Below, piece by piece: positions 8,712 through 18,064 of a stretch of DNA of 64,000 bases. Each line of letters begins with the position of its first letter. The stretch's first letter is position 1. Both the position numbers and the translations under genes were made by a program. The stretch is from JBNNGK01 sp050268245 (lineage in GTDB: Bacteria > Pseudomonadota > Gammaproteobacteria > Enterobacterales > Enterobacteriaceae), in the NCBI RefSeq assembly GCF_050268245.1, contig NZ_JBNNGK010000013.1:1-64000 (forward strand). The letters run 5' to 3'. The notes under the pieces were generated by a model. The model was not told where the DNA came from. It was given only the letters and a program-made list of their open reading frames with translations, and searched no databases.

Positions 8712-9476
8712 ATGATAAGAATAGGACGACTTCTGCCAGGTGGCGTTATCGTTGAGGAAGGTCAACATCGACCGATAAAAGGTGTTGCAATACTTCCTAC
8801 TAGTGACGGAAATACCGAAGAGGTTGTGGTTTTTGCAAAGCAAATCTCCTCAAGGAGCATTTCTACAGAGATTACCTGTGCGGCACTTGGTCGATGCCTT
8901 TCACTTCCAATACCAGAACCAGTAATCCTCTTTGATGAAAATGACCTGCCTTTTTTCGGAAGCGTTGACACTGCCTACCCCAGTTTTTCGCAATACATTA
9001 ATGATACATCTGATAAAAGTGTTCTTGAAAAGCTGGAGTCATGGCCTCTACTCCGCAAGGCTGCATATTTTGATGAATGGATCGCGATGGATGATAGGCA
9101 CAATGGGAATCTATTGTTCAATGGGGATGGTTTTTACTTAATCGATCATGAGTCTGCCATACCTCCTGGGCTGACACCTGAGCAAAGCGGCATTGAATAT
9201 TACTCCAACCAGCTACTGCAAATTGCAAGTAGCCTCCTTGATCGGAAAAATGAACTTGCAGTGCAAATGGCAGCAAACGAAGCTAGAGCTTGGTCTGTTT
9301 CTAGCGGGCAAGGGTCGATTGAAAACCTTGATGTAGTGCTATCCTCCAGCGTACAAGAAAAGACAAAAAATCAGATGTTGTCTTTCCTCGCTGCTAGAAT
9401 AGAAGTGCTTGGTGATATACTCTATGAGCAGATCAAGCCCAAACAAGTACAGATGAACTACGATGCTAAACCTTGA
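8712..9476 (+). CDS. HipA-like kinase (HipA_2 type), phage cargo
   Basis: The 254-aa protein has a reduced kinase fold. A probable ATP-binding lysine is in VFAKQIS (K43), a helix-C glutamate near E53 precedes LGRCLSLPIPEP, the catalytic loop is AMDDRHNGN (D127-N133), and the metal-binding aspartate is in LIDHESA (D145). This order matches compact HipA-like kinases that lack the full HipA N-terminal domain. ATG follows GGAGATTACTCA. The gene opposes the late phage genes, is visibly A+T-richer, and overlaps the next gene by 14 nt. The substrate is unknown; a toxin or anti-phage role is inferred from family and location. Confidence 0.75.
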   Translation: MIRIGRLLPGGVIVEEGQHRPIKGVAILPTSDGNTEEVVVFAKQISSRSISTEITCAALGRCLSLPIPEPVILFDENDLPFFGSVDTAYPSFSQYINDTSDKSVLEKLESWPLLRKAAYFDEWIAMDDRHNGNLLFNGDGFYLIDHESAIPPGLTPEQSGIEYYSNQLLQIASSLLDRKNELAVQMAANEARAWSVSSGQGSIENLDVVLSSSVQEKTKNQMLSFLAARIEVLGDILYEQIKPKQVQMNYDAKP

Positions 9477-10344
9477 CCACCTCTTAAAGACAGCCCCTCA
9501 GATGCCTGCAACAATTGGTAGCTGGATGCCTGTGTATCTTGAGCCTATGCTTGGTTCAGGAGAGAGGCTTGTGATCATTGTTGCCGCAGTCACATCGACA
9601 GGAGAAGCTTTAGTAAAACCAGCAATTAGGAAAGAAGTGATAGAGGCTATGTATGGCTTCAAATCTTCTGGTTTCACTAATATGGTTGAGCTTATTTCTA
9701 CTAGCTTAAGCCACCATCTTAACCAAAATAAATCATTTACTGGTTGGCAGCCTCCGGTTACTGGTATCTCTGTTGGAGAACCACGACAAGCAGCGTCTTC
9801 TAGCGCCACGGGTATATTAAGGCAAGCAGTTTCCTTATCATCCAGCCTTTCTTCATTGCTTGATGATGAAATGCTTTCGTCCAAAAAGCGTACAGGCACA
9901 ACAAAAGAAAAAGACCGTTGGTCTACGCAACTGATTGATGCTGTTATAAAAGAAGATATTCACAGAGAAGTTTTTTTTAACAGGCAATATGTTTTTTCTG
10001 ACGGGCATAGACCTGCAAAAATATTTTATCTCAGTGATTACGCAGCAATAAACACAGGAAAATTACTACCATCAAATCTAAATGAGTTAGTTAGAGACGG
10101 TAAGGCAAAGATTTCAGACTTATCAATGATAAAGAAAAACAGCAACTTGTTCGATAGAAGCACACATGAAATGGTTGTTTTTCGTCCTTCAGATGACAAT
10201 CCGGCTTACTCGGAAAAGAAAATTGCATTGATAAATAGTGCCTTTCTTGCTCTTCAGGATCTGGCGCATGCCTATGATGTAAGCATAACTTCGGTAAACT
10301 CAATCGAACAAGCAGCTAGAATAATTTTGAAAACTGCAGCTTAG
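9463..10344 (+). CDS. Unrecognised partner of the HipA-like kinase
   Basis: This 293-aa protein starts inside the kinase gene, so the two are probably translationally coupled. Residues about 15-85 look like a folded N-terminal domain (WMPVYLEPMLGSGERLVIIVAA). A Ser-rich low-complexity linker follows (about 110-150), then a mixed alpha/beta C-terminal half. I do not recognise a family. Many HipA_2 kinases are paired with a DUF3037 protein; the N-terminal 'GE...I.V' pattern is only faintly reminiscent. It could be the antitoxin, a sensor or the kinase substrate. Confidence 0.7.
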   Translation: MLNLDHLLKTAPQMPATIGSWMPVYLEPMLGSGERLVIIVAAVTSTGEALVKPAIRKEVIEAMYGFKSSGFTNMVELISTSLSHHLNQNKSFTGWQPPVTGISVGEPRQAASSSATGILRQAVSLSSSLSSLLDDEMLSSKKRTGTTKEKDRWSTQLIDAVIKEDIHREVFFNRQYVFSDGHRPAKIFYLSDYAAINTGKLLPSNLNELVRDGKAKISDLSMIKKNSNLFDRSTHEMVVFRPSDDNPAYSEKKIALINSAFLALQDLAHAYDVSITSVNSIEQAARIILKTAA

Positions 10345-10352
10345 AATCGTAC

Positions 10353-10376
10353 CCCGGCCACCGAGCCGGGTTTTTT
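10353..10376 (+). terminator. Terminator of the kinase cassette
   Basis: CCCGGC-CACCGA-GCCGGG is followed by TTTTTT, 8 nt after the stop of the second cassette gene. This marks the two genes as an independent plus-strand unit. Confidence 0.9.
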
Positions 10377-10463
10377 GTACCTATCTATCTCTACTTCTGC
10401 ACCACCGGCACTGTATCGACACACCTGCAGTGGGCCGGGTCTACCCCGGCTTAAAACTACAAA

Positions 10464-11852
10464 TCATTGCTCGCTGTCAGCAACTTCAGTAACAGACTCA
10501 ACTTCGGGCATCTCAACGCGTAAATCTATCCAGCGATCGGCGGGAATGTCGATCGGCATGCCTTCGTCATATCCCACGATTTCGTTACGTGCAAACACTG
10601 GTGCGGTTGGGTGTGTACGATGATACGTCTTGATGAGCAGATCACCTGTTGCCTCTACTTCGTAATCCACCCAGATAAGGGGCTGCTTGTTCCTGTCTAG
10701 TGGAACCTCGATACCACCGTCAGGCCCTCCCCATGTATCATCTGAGTTAAACCCGAGCACGCCGGAAACACGGTACACACCCTCGCTTACTCGCTCAGTT
10801 GTCACACCTGCGCTCTCGTCATTCAGTTCGCACGTACCATCACAGAATAGCTTCACAATCGGCGAGGCTTTCTTAATAAATCCGTTGCTGTCAGTTGTTG
10901 TGTTTCCCGTGTGCCACAGTTCGCAAAAACCTTTTTCCGAGCCAACGCCAGCATCTACAGTTCGGAATCCCAATTTCGAATTTCTTGCAATGAGTTGCAA
11001 TGAATACGGCAGAGGATTTTCAGTTGTCACATACCAGTTAAACGTGAGCAAACTAAATGTAGCACCTGCCCCCATAAACGACGGCGCATCAACATCTTTT
11101 TGGTTTGTGAAAGTAAAGTTTGTCGGCCCAGCCAACGCGCCCGCAATTGTTTTCCGTTGACCGATCGCACTATCAACAACTAGCGGATTGCCGGCACTTA
11201 AATTTACATCGTCAGATACGTAAGCGGTTCCCGTGTTATTGATGCCAAGATACTTACCCATCAATGTTGCACCGGTATCTTTTTCAGTCATCTCAAATTT
11301 AATAGCAATGTTGCTATTTTTTACATCCGCATTATTTCTAATAACCCGCAGCGACTCACTGGCATTTGATGAGATTATTAGTGACGGGCTTTGTGTGTTA
11401 AGCGTGTCGATTTTTTGCGGAAGACTAAACGTGTTAGCTTTATTTTTCTGGGCCGCATTTTTTAGCGTATTTGCACTGTTTTGCTCGCTGAGTTTTGCAG
11501 CAGCAGCAGACTCCGCAGCATCTGCACGCATACGGTCAACTGTCTGAATAATTTCCGGTGTGATATCACTTTCATCAGGACGCCGTAGAAAATCATTGAG
11601 TGTGCCAGGCTGCGAATCAGCGTATACCACTATCGTGCCGACGCGCTCCGGTTTTGCGCCGTACCCAGAAATAATGACCTCATATGCGCCCGGTTCTACT
11701 GTCAGTGAATAATGCCCATCGTCGTCTGTGACGGATTGAGACACTGCCAGGTTTAATACTGTTGCAGACGTTTTTAGTGCTCGCATTTGAATAGCAACGC
11801 CAACTCGCGGATCATTATAAGGCCCACACAAAACCCCAGATATTAGTGCCAT
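10464..11852 (-). CDS. Side tail fibre protein
   Basis: The 462-aa protein has an N-terminal prophage tail-fibre domain: residues about 1-95 have the pattern of a carboxypeptidase-like repeat (DDDGHYSLTVEPGAYEV) ending PGTLNDFL, as in lambda Stf-type fibres. An Ala-rich coiled-coil stretch (110-140) and a variable region follow. The C-terminal ~125 residues (GFIKKASPI...IDIPADRWIDLRVEMP) are homologous to the end of the neighbouring fibre. ATG at 11852 follows GGAG. It probably binds the host surface and is the last late gene before the cargo cassette. Confidence 0.85.
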   Translation of the reverse strand: MALISGVLCGPYNDPRVGVAIQMRALKTSATVLNLAVSQSVTDDDGHYSLTVEPGAYEVIISGYGAKPERVGTIVVYADSQPGTLNDFLRRPDESDITPEIIQTVDRMRADAAESAAAAKLSEQNSANTLKNAAQKNKANTFSLPQKIDTLNTQSPSLIISSNASESLRVIRNNADVKNSNIAIKFEMTEKDTGATLMGKYLGINNTGTAYVSDDVNLSAGNPLVVDSAIGQRKTIAGALAGPTNFTFTNQKDVDAPSFMGAGATFSLLTFNWYVTTENPLPYSLQLIARNSKLGFRTVDAGVGSEKGFCELWHTGNTTTDSNGFIKKASPIVKLFCDGTCELNDESAGVTTERVSEGVYRVSGVLGFNSDDTWGGPDGGIEVPLDRNKQPLIWVDYEVEATGDLLIKTYHRTHPTAPVFARNEIVGYDEGMPIDIPADRWIDLRVEMPEVESVTEVADSEQ

Positions 11853-11864
11853 GTTTTTCTCCAT

Positions 11865-11885
11865 AAAAAAACCCGCCGAAGCGGG
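11865..11885 (-). terminator. Intergenic mini-terminator before tail fibre
   Basis: On minus, CCCGC-TTCG-GCGGG is followed by seven T, immediately upstream of the ribosome-binding site of the next gene. It is one of five similar elements in the morphogenesis region. Confidence 0.75.
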
Positions 11886-11894
11886 TGGGTTTGC

Positions 11895-13088
11895 TTACAT
11901 TTCAAGTCTCAGGTCTATCCATCGGCCCGGCGGAATGTCCATAGGTTTGCCAGCAACAACCATCGCTGTATCTATATCAAAGCGGCGTGTACTCACTGTC
12001 ACTGTGATAGTGCCGTCTGCATCGGTTTCTGTAGCAACAAAACAAAGTCTATTGCCATTTACGTCCTGCGGCACTTCAATAGTCCAGCCCTCTTTTGCCA
12101 AACCTTTGGCTCCAGATATACGATAAACGCCCGTTGAAACCCGCTCAGCATGTACGCCGTTCGCCTCATCGTTAACAGCGGCAGTGCCGGCAAGAGTAAA
12201 GCCGTCCAAAAAATTAGCGTCCATTTCTTCCGAGTTGTTTGTAACACGGGCAATCGGTGATGCCTGTTTTATAAATCCGTTAGCATCAACTGACGTGTTA
12301 CGCGTCGTTCTGAATTCAGTTCTCCAAACTTCGCTGTTTGTCGGGTTCCCTGAAATAAGCAACTGTCTAACTACTACGCCAATGTTTCCAGATTGCCTGT
12401 TGACATAAAATATCGAAACAAAATCATTTATTTTTTCATTAGAGTACATGCACATCTTTAATTCATGACCTGCCCCGCCGTATGACTCGAGATGATTTGT
12501 TGTATAGTTCCACGAGAAATTAGTATTAACCTCTTCCCAACCCGAGGCAGGGGCGTGAGCAGGAATTCCAAGGCCATAGCCACCCGCTATCAATACTCTA
12601 TTTTCAACTTTATCGCCGATGTGAGTTTGTACGTTATAACCTGCCGCCGTACCTAATGCTGATTTATCGGCTTTATCTTCCATGTCGGATGTCAGTTTTT
12701 TAAATGAACTAATCGTAACTTGTTGCCCATTCGGCGCTTCAAGTATAATTGATCCGTTCCCAGTCATAACTTCCTGCCATCCATCCATCTGGCTCTGATA
12801 ATATGCAAGTTGAGCGGAAAGACGGCGGGCAAAATCAGGACGTGATTCAGTATAAAATGTTAAAATTGCGTATTTAGCATTCGTTATCGCCTCCGCTGGC
12901 CCCGACTTCAACCTGATTTTAGTGTCACTATCTACGGCGATAATTTCATAAATACGAACGCTCCCCAAGCCCGGCAATAAGACTGCACAGCCAGGACCAA
13001 TACCATACTTATTATCTGCCCATTTAGTATCTGTACCAACCATCGTATTACCATTAATACTAACGGTTCCTGCGTCATACCACGCCAT
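11895..13088 (-). CDS. Tail fibre protein
   Basis: The 397-aa protein begins MAWYDAGTVSINGNTMVGTDTKW, the N-terminus of a common phage tail-fibre or baseplate-attached family. A helical segment lies near 85-130. Its C-terminal third (GFIKQASPIARV...MDIPPGRWIDLRLEM) resembles the end of the adjacent 462-aa fibre, so the two share a tip domain on different shafts. It lies directly downstream of the J-like gene and probably attaches to the tail tip. Confidence 0.8.
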   Translation of the reverse strand: MAWYDAGTVSINGNTMVGTDTKWADNKYGIGPGCAVLLPGLGSVRIYEIIAVDSDTKIRLKSGPAEAITNAKYAILTFYTESRPDFARRLSAQLAYYQSQMDGWQEVMTGNGSIILEAPNGQQVTISSFKKLTSDMEDKADKSALGTAAGYNVQTHIGDKVENRVLIAGGYGLGIPAHAPASGWEEVNTNFSWNYTTNHLESYGGAGHELKMCMYSNEKINDFVSIFYVNRQSGNIGVVVRQLLISGNPTNSEVWRTEFRTTRNTSVDANGFIKQASPIARVTNNSEEMDANFLDGFTLAGTAAVNDEANGVHAERVSTGVYRISGAKGLAKEGWTIEVPQDVNGNRLCFVATETDADGTITVTVSTRRFDIDTAMVVAGKPMDIPPGRWIDLRLEM

Positions 13089-13108
13089 AATTTTATCCCA
13101 ATATCAAT

Positions 13109-16100
13109 TTAATTAAGAGAAAAACCGCTAACCTGAGGTGTTGCCCACGCCATGACAATGTAATCTGTCTTCTCGCCACGCCCCTGATCCAAAGCTCCGG
13201 CATGAATATTTATATCAATACCCTCCCCTTGAGATAGATCTTTCGAAAAGGAATACATATTTGTATATTTAACCTCTGTAGCACTCCCCCCTTGCCGTGA
13301 CAACTCAATGCCATTTATAGACTCACTTCCGTTAAAATAAACTTTTGTCTTAGCCTGCCTAAGCATTATTGCCATCACATACCCATAAATACGCATCGGC
13401 ATCAGAGGATTTCCATCATACCTGACAACTCGCTGAGAGTTAGTGTTATGTAATTCAAATGAATATGAGTTACCCTGAATTAGATTACCTTTTATCTGAG
13501 ATGCTAAAAGCTCACCTTTAATAACACATGTTTCATTGATTGTTACATTATTAAGCTCGCCAGAGTCTGCACGAATAACACCACGGATATTAGCATTCTG
13601 AAATTCAGAGCTGCCGTCTTTTCTGATAATCCATCCCATCATGCCCGAAACGTAGTTGTTCGAACTGATGTAATCACCAATTTTAACATTGGTAATCGCC
13701 GCATCATTTATCTTAGCCGTAGTTATCGAGGCATCTTGAATTAGCGCACTATTGATAAATACTTGGCCTCCATCAATAGCAAATGGCGAAGTGACAACAC
13801 CGTTATAAGTATTTATTACGGCAATCTGATCAGCACTAAACAAAATACGGCTTTTTATCGAATTAATACCATCAACTTCTATTCCGATAGACATTCCCGC
13901 GTTGTAATAAACACCATTGTAAGTAACACCGGCTTTAACACTATAAAGCGCACTACCTGTACCCTGTTGAGTGAAATTAGTTGTCGCTTTGGTTTCTATC
14001 GAAGCTTCATTTTCTCTAAAGCGTGATGTAACAAGTTGCTGGTATTCTGCAAATGCACGTTTATCATCGGCAATGACGGTCCGTATATCAAGAATTTCAG
14101 CCTTCGAATTTCCACTTTCTTTACGCCAACGTTGAATATCAGCATCATTTGCCAGCGCATTTTCAACAATAGCATCCGTATTCGTGTCGATTTGTGACAG
14201 CATTTGCTGGCCTTGCTCACTGCTAACAACCTCATCAGCTATCGCATCAAGATAATCACTTCCCTGCGCGCTAGATTGCCCATGTATCCAATCAGTCCAT
14301 GCACTTTGATTGCCCAACTTGTCAATCAGCCGTGCTCGATACCAAAATTCCTGCCCGGCCTTCAGTCCGCTCTGCGTGTAATCGTGCTGAGGATAAGGCA
14401 CGTCAACGAGCAACATCGGATTTTCACCGCTGGCCGTACGCGAGTACTGAATTTCAGTTTGCAAAGCATCACCAGCGCCTTCAGCAAAGTTCCAACTCAG
14501 CACGATCCCCCACAGCAATGGCAAAGCAGTAAAGTTAATGGGTTTCGGTGGGCTTCCTTCTTTCCCTTTCAGTTGTTGTTCTGGCGCATTCGCCCATATG
14601 CTGGAAATTTCAGACGGATTTATGGCCCGTACGCGGGCTTGATAACGGCCGGCATAAATGCCCTGCACTTCAAACCCAAGCGTTGACGTACGTGGCGCCG
14701 GTATCCAGTTGCCATTGTCCCGGCGCCACTCAGCTTCATAGGCGATTGCATTGGGCGCGCTGTCCCACGTAACTCTCAGCGTTGCTACAGATAGCCCCTG
14801 AATAATGGCGGAGTAACTGCTGATCTGCACGTTCTCCGGTGGTGGCTGCACACCAGGCGGAATGACGCTGATCGGTGGGTCCTCGATCCGCGCGCCCGTG
14901 TCGATTTTTGCAAATTTATTCGGGTCATGCTCGACAGCAGTAATATCGAACGATACCCCATCATCGCCTTCTTTAATGCCGGTAACACGGAACTGTTGCA
15001 ACGCGAGGTCGGACGCATCAACCGCCCACACGGCCTCGGCTGCCGGCGTTTCAGAATAAGCAGTCGTGACCGTAATCGTTTTACCCGATACGGCTGCAAT
15101 TGTGCGCCCCTCGGCCTTCCCGCTTGGCAGGTTTAGAATCAGTCGCTCACCGATAGCGGCAGAGGAAACACGATCAAGGGTGATATTACGGCCATTAACT
15201 GAGCTGATACGGCCACCAAGCGGACGCCCTGCCAGCATTTCATCGGCTACAGCAATAATCCAACCGGGGAGTGGTATTTTTCCGTCAAGACCGACAGGAA
15301 ATGACACCACTCGATCCTTTTCGTTACTCAGCAACAACCATTTACCACGCCGTATCGACTCTGATTTACGCGTACAACCGATGGCTGTCAAACTGGCCTG
15401 GTTGATCCCCCACCGGCGAATCAGCGCATTAACGGATACAGGCTCAACCGCATCTTGATAGCCATTAGCTGGATCGCTCCAACTCACCATGCAAGTACTG
15501 TAGTGCGTCTTCTCGCTAGCACTGGAATAGGTGAATTTGCCCTCTTTAACACTTGCACGTGTGTAGATGTAATCAATATCACGCGGCATATCTGCAAGCG
15601 CATGCATCTGATTGTTTGCCCAGAATGTCATCCCGCGAAAAATTGCAGCAATATCGCGTAGAACATTCCACGCATCTTCTTGCGATTGGATATACACGTC
15701 GCATTTAAAGCGAGGCTCAAGTCCATCGCCACCGCGACCATCCGGCACTAACTGATCGCAATACTGCCCAACTGCGTACAGATCCCACTTAGTGATCGCC
15801 AGATTTTCCGCTTTAACGCGAGTACCGATAGAGAACCGGTCGTTAATCATCAGGTCGTACAGTATCCATGCCGGGTTATCAGTCGATGCCGTTTTAAATG
15901 TACCGTCCCACACACCGTTATATTCTCGTGTTTCAGGGGTGTAGTTTGAGGGAATACGGATGATGCGCCCGTCAGGCTCACACGAAACCTGCGGGATATT
16001 CGGGAATTGCTTTGCATCGAACTGAACGAAAAGCAATGCAGTTTCTGGGTACCGTAGCTTTGCATCTATCGTTTCTGTAATGGCCTCAACGACCATCTTG

Positions 16101-16705
16101 TCAGCAATGCGGTTACTGGTGCTGTTCGGCGTCAGGCGTCTTACGCGAACCTGCCAGCCGGTCGAGGCTTTCGGCAAATCAACACGGTGGCTGCGCTCGT
16201 ATTTCGTTGTCGTTTTACCGTCTACCGCCGTGTTCAATACCTCATGATAAGCACCGCCATCGGTCGCAATATCGATCGCATATTCAATGCGATAACCGAC
16301 CACATCGCCATTATCTTGCTGCTGTTGAAGCTGAGCCCATGACAGACGCAAGCGAACAGCAGAAAGCTGCGTATTTGTTACCGCTCTCACCCACGGCCTT
16401 TCGCTGGTTAATTCCGTGCTTACTGTGATTTCGTTCTCAACATCCGGTACGCCGGGTATGTAGTCCTGATGTGGAGTGCCTGAACGAAACTCCCATTTCA
16501 CGCCGGGGAAGTTTTCTGTACCATCGTTGGCCACCAGCGGTGTCCCATCCAGAAAAATCCGGGTGCCGTCGAGATTCCCGGCAAATTCACCCTCACCAAG
16601 CGCCAATAGCAATTTTGCGTAGGACGTTGATTGCAGTGAGTCGGGGGATTCATTCGGTGCGCTGGGCGTGCTACTCCCACCTTTGCGGCCTTCAATTGCG
16701 AGCAT
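13109..16705 (-). CDS. Tail tip / host specificity protein J
   Basis: The 1198-aa protein is a close architectural match to lambda J. It has an N-terminal tail-hub part (KGGSSTPSAPNESPDSLQST), the signatures EYNGVWDGTFK and AVGQYCDQLVPDGRGG, fibronectin-like repeats near 640-830, and a C-terminal region (NVTINETCVIKGELLASQI) like lambda's receptor-binding end. It forms the central tail tip that recognises the outer membrane receptor. ATG at 16705 with GGAGAAAAGC is chosen; the frame is open upstream only because a terminator-RBS repeat is read through. Confidence 0.95.
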   Translation of the reverse strand: MLAIEGRKGGSSTPSAPNESPDSLQSTSYAKLLLALGEGEFAGNLDGTRIFLDGTPLVANDGTENFPGVKWEFRSGTPHQDYIPGVPDVENEITVSTELTSERPWVRAVTNTQLSAVRLRLSWAQLQQQQDNGDVVGYRIEYAIDIATDGGAYHEVLNTAVDGKTTTKYERSHRVDLPKASTGWQVRVRRLTPNSTSNRIADKMVVEAITETIDAKLRYPETALLFVQFDAKQFPNIPQVSCEPDGRIIRIPSNYTPETREYNGVWDGTFKTASTDNPAWILYDLMINDRFSIGTRVKAENLAITKWDLYAVGQYCDQLVPDGRGGDGLEPRFKCDVYIQSQEDAWNVLRDIAAIFRGMTFWANNQMHALADMPRDIDYIYTRASVKEGKFTYSSASEKTHYSTCMVSWSDPANGYQDAVEPVSVNALIRRWGINQASLTAIGCTRKSESIRRGKWLLLSNEKDRVVSFPVGLDGKIPLPGWIIAVADEMLAGRPLGGRISSVNGRNITLDRVSSAAIGERLILNLPSGKAEGRTIAAVSGKTITVTTAYSETPAAEAVWAVDASDLALQQFRVTGIKEGDDGVSFDITAVEHDPNKFAKIDTGARIEDPPISVIPPGVQPPPENVQISSYSAIIQGLSVATLRVTWDSAPNAIAYEAEWRRDNGNWIPAPRTSTLGFEVQGIYAGRYQARVRAINPSEISSIWANAPEQQLKGKEGSPPKPINFTALPLLWGIVLSWNFAEGAGDALQTEIQYSRTASGENPMLLVDVPYPQHDYTQSGLKAGQEFWYRARLIDKLGNQSAWTDWIHGQSSAQGSDYLDAIADEVVSSEQGQQMLSQIDTNTDAIVENALANDADIQRWRKESGNSKAEILDIRTVIADDKRAFAEYQQLVTSRFRENEASIETKATTNFTQQGTGSALYSVKAGVTYNGVYYNAGMSIGIEVDGINSIKSRILFSADQIAVINTYNGVVTSPFAIDGGQVFINSALIQDASITTAKINDAAITNVKIGDYISSNNYVSGMMGWIIRKDGSSEFQNANIRGVIRADSGELNNVTINETCVIKGELLASQIKGNLIQGNSYSFELHNTNSQRVVRYDGNPLMPMRIYGYVMAIMLRQAKTKVYFNGSESINGIELSRQGGSATEVKYTNMYSFSKDLSQGEGIDINIHAGALDQGRGEKTDYIVMAWATPQVSGFSLN

Positions 16706-16721
16706 GCTTTTCTCCAGACAT

Positions 16722-16742
16722 AAAAAAACCCGCCGAAGCGAG
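16722..16742 (-). terminator. Intergenic mini-terminator before J
   Basis: On minus, CTCGC-TTCG-GCGGG (one U-G pair) plus seven T is followed by ATGTCTGGAGAAAA, giving the J ribosome-binding site. It overlaps the 3' end of gene I. Confidence 0.65.
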
Positions 16743-16760
16743 TTGGTTAAATCGAGTTTT

Positions 16761-17357
16761 TTATTGTTGGTCTTCGGCATAAATACCGGCTGAAATGATT
16801 GCGCCGCCTATTCGCCGCTTTCCGTAGAGCACAGGAACCGGGTTTCCCTGCGCAACCGTGTTTACAGGACCACCGAATGCGTAGCTGGGTTTGTTATCGG
16901 GGTCCTGCCGTGATGCCAGTCCACCTTGCATCGGCGACAGCATTTGCACGACACCGCCCAGCGCCATTGACGCCCCGCCCATCATCATACCGACACCGAT
17001 CGCAGACGTGGTGCCGAAAGTGAAATACCCCGCCACAACTAATACGGCCCCCAATATGGTTTGAAACATCCCGGCTTTTTTGCTACCCACGATCACCGGC
17101 GCAATGCGAATATCTGCACCGTTGGACTGAAAGACCATCTCATCTTTACTTAGGTTTTTCTTTCCCTCAAAGACGGCATAGGTAAGTCCACGCTCGTTAC
17201 TTTCCAATAGAAATTTTTGAAAACCGGGGATCACAATAGATAAGGCTTTGATTGCCTCAAAAGGGCTTTCTACTGCAAGACGGTGCTCCCGTCCGAACAT
17301 TGCCCCTAGAACACCATATAAGCGGATAGTTTTAATTTCTGGAATCAATATTGGCAT
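16761..17357 (-). CDS. Tail tip assembly protein I
   Basis: The 198-aa protein of the lambda I family is needed to assemble the tail tip. The N-terminal ~95 residues form a small domain with IRLYGVLGAMFGREHRLAV. Next comes a hydrophobic glycine-rich segment (about 100-145: GMFQTILGAVLVVAGYFTFG) typical of the family, then a tail ending GNPVPVLYGKRRIGGAIISAG. It lies between K and J in standard lambda order. Confidence 0.9.
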   Translation of the reverse strand: MPILIPEIKTIRLYGVLGAMFGREHRLAVESPFEAIKALSIVIPGFQKFLLESNERGLTYAVFEGKKNLSKDEMVFQSNGADIRIAPVIVGSKKAGMFQTILGAVLVVAGYFTFGTTSAIGVGMMMGGASMALGGVVQMLSPMQGGLASRQDPDNKPSYAFGGPVNTVAQGNPVPVLYGKRRIGGAIISAGIYAEDQQ

Positions 17358-17360
17358 GTG

Positions 17361-18062
17361 TCACCCGTTGTAACGTAAAACAGTGATCGTGCGTTCTTGC
17401 CAGTAGCCCAAATAGGGAACGCGATTGCTTAGCTGGCCGTAAAGGTGGTGCATCATTAACCCGTCACCGATATAAACCCCGGCATGGTTCGGTTCGTTGG
17501 CACGTATTTGCATAATGATTACGTCGCCTATCTGGATCTCGCCCGAGGCCGTAACGAAACCCGCCTCGGCATAGTGCGTCATATAGAGGTTTTCACCTCG
17601 GTTCCACCAGCCATCCTCACGCGGATAATTCGGCAAGATAATTTCTCGCTCGAGCCGATACCAATCGCGCACAATGGCGTAACAATCCCAGAATCCATGT
17701 ACAAACGGGCGCTCTAGTAACGGTTTGATGCCTTGTGTGGGCATGACTTCTCGAATATCTCCCTCAGGCCAGCTGGCGATAATCCACGGCAACTGTGACG
17801 CGTCACACTGAGCGATATCAAGCTGGCTGGGTTGCGTCGTCGCATCGGGGTGACTGTGAACAATCGCAACGATTGTGCCAGCATCTTCAGCGGCGGCGTA
17901 ATCCTCTGGCGCCAGGCTGAATTGTTTTGTCGGTTCCGGCGCAAGATTACGGCAAGGCACATAACGTTGCCGCCTGCCGTTCTGCACCACCAAACCGCAA
18001 CACTCTCGCGGATACTCTGCCTCCGCATGCGCCAACACGGCGCTGATTATCTGTTTACGCAT
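17361..18062 (-). CDS. Tail assembly protein K (JAMM + NlpC/P60)
   Basis: The 233-aa protein has two hydrolase-like domains. The N-terminal JAMM/Mov34 domain has E20 and the HSHP...S...D motif (H69, H71, S79, D82). The C-terminal NlpC/P60 domain has C127 in WDCYAIV and H193 in NHAGVYIG. In lambda-like phages K acts in tail-tip assembly and probably cuts peptidoglycan during DNA entry. It lies between L and I. Confidence 0.93.
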   Translation of the reverse strand: MRKQIISAVLAHAEAEYPRECCGLVVQNGRRQRYVPCRNLAPEPTKQFSLAPEDYAAAEDAGTIVAIVHSHPDATTQPSQLDIAQCDASQLPWIIASWPEGDIREVMPTQGIKPLLERPFVHGFWDCYAIVRDWYRLEREIILPNYPREDGWWNRGENLYMTHYAEAGFVTASGEIQIGDVIIMQIRANEPNHAGVYIGDGLMMHHLYGQLSNRVPYLGYWQERTITVLRYNG

Positions 18063-18064
18063 CG

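Noticed and set aside
10435..10451. GCCGGG/CCCGGC hairpin as terminator of the tail fibre gene
   Set aside because: On minus it lacks a following T-run, so it is not called; it may still be an mRNA end structure.
14204..14686. Plus-strand frame inside the J gene
   Set aside because: Shadow frame within a gene with strong homology on minus; no start signal.
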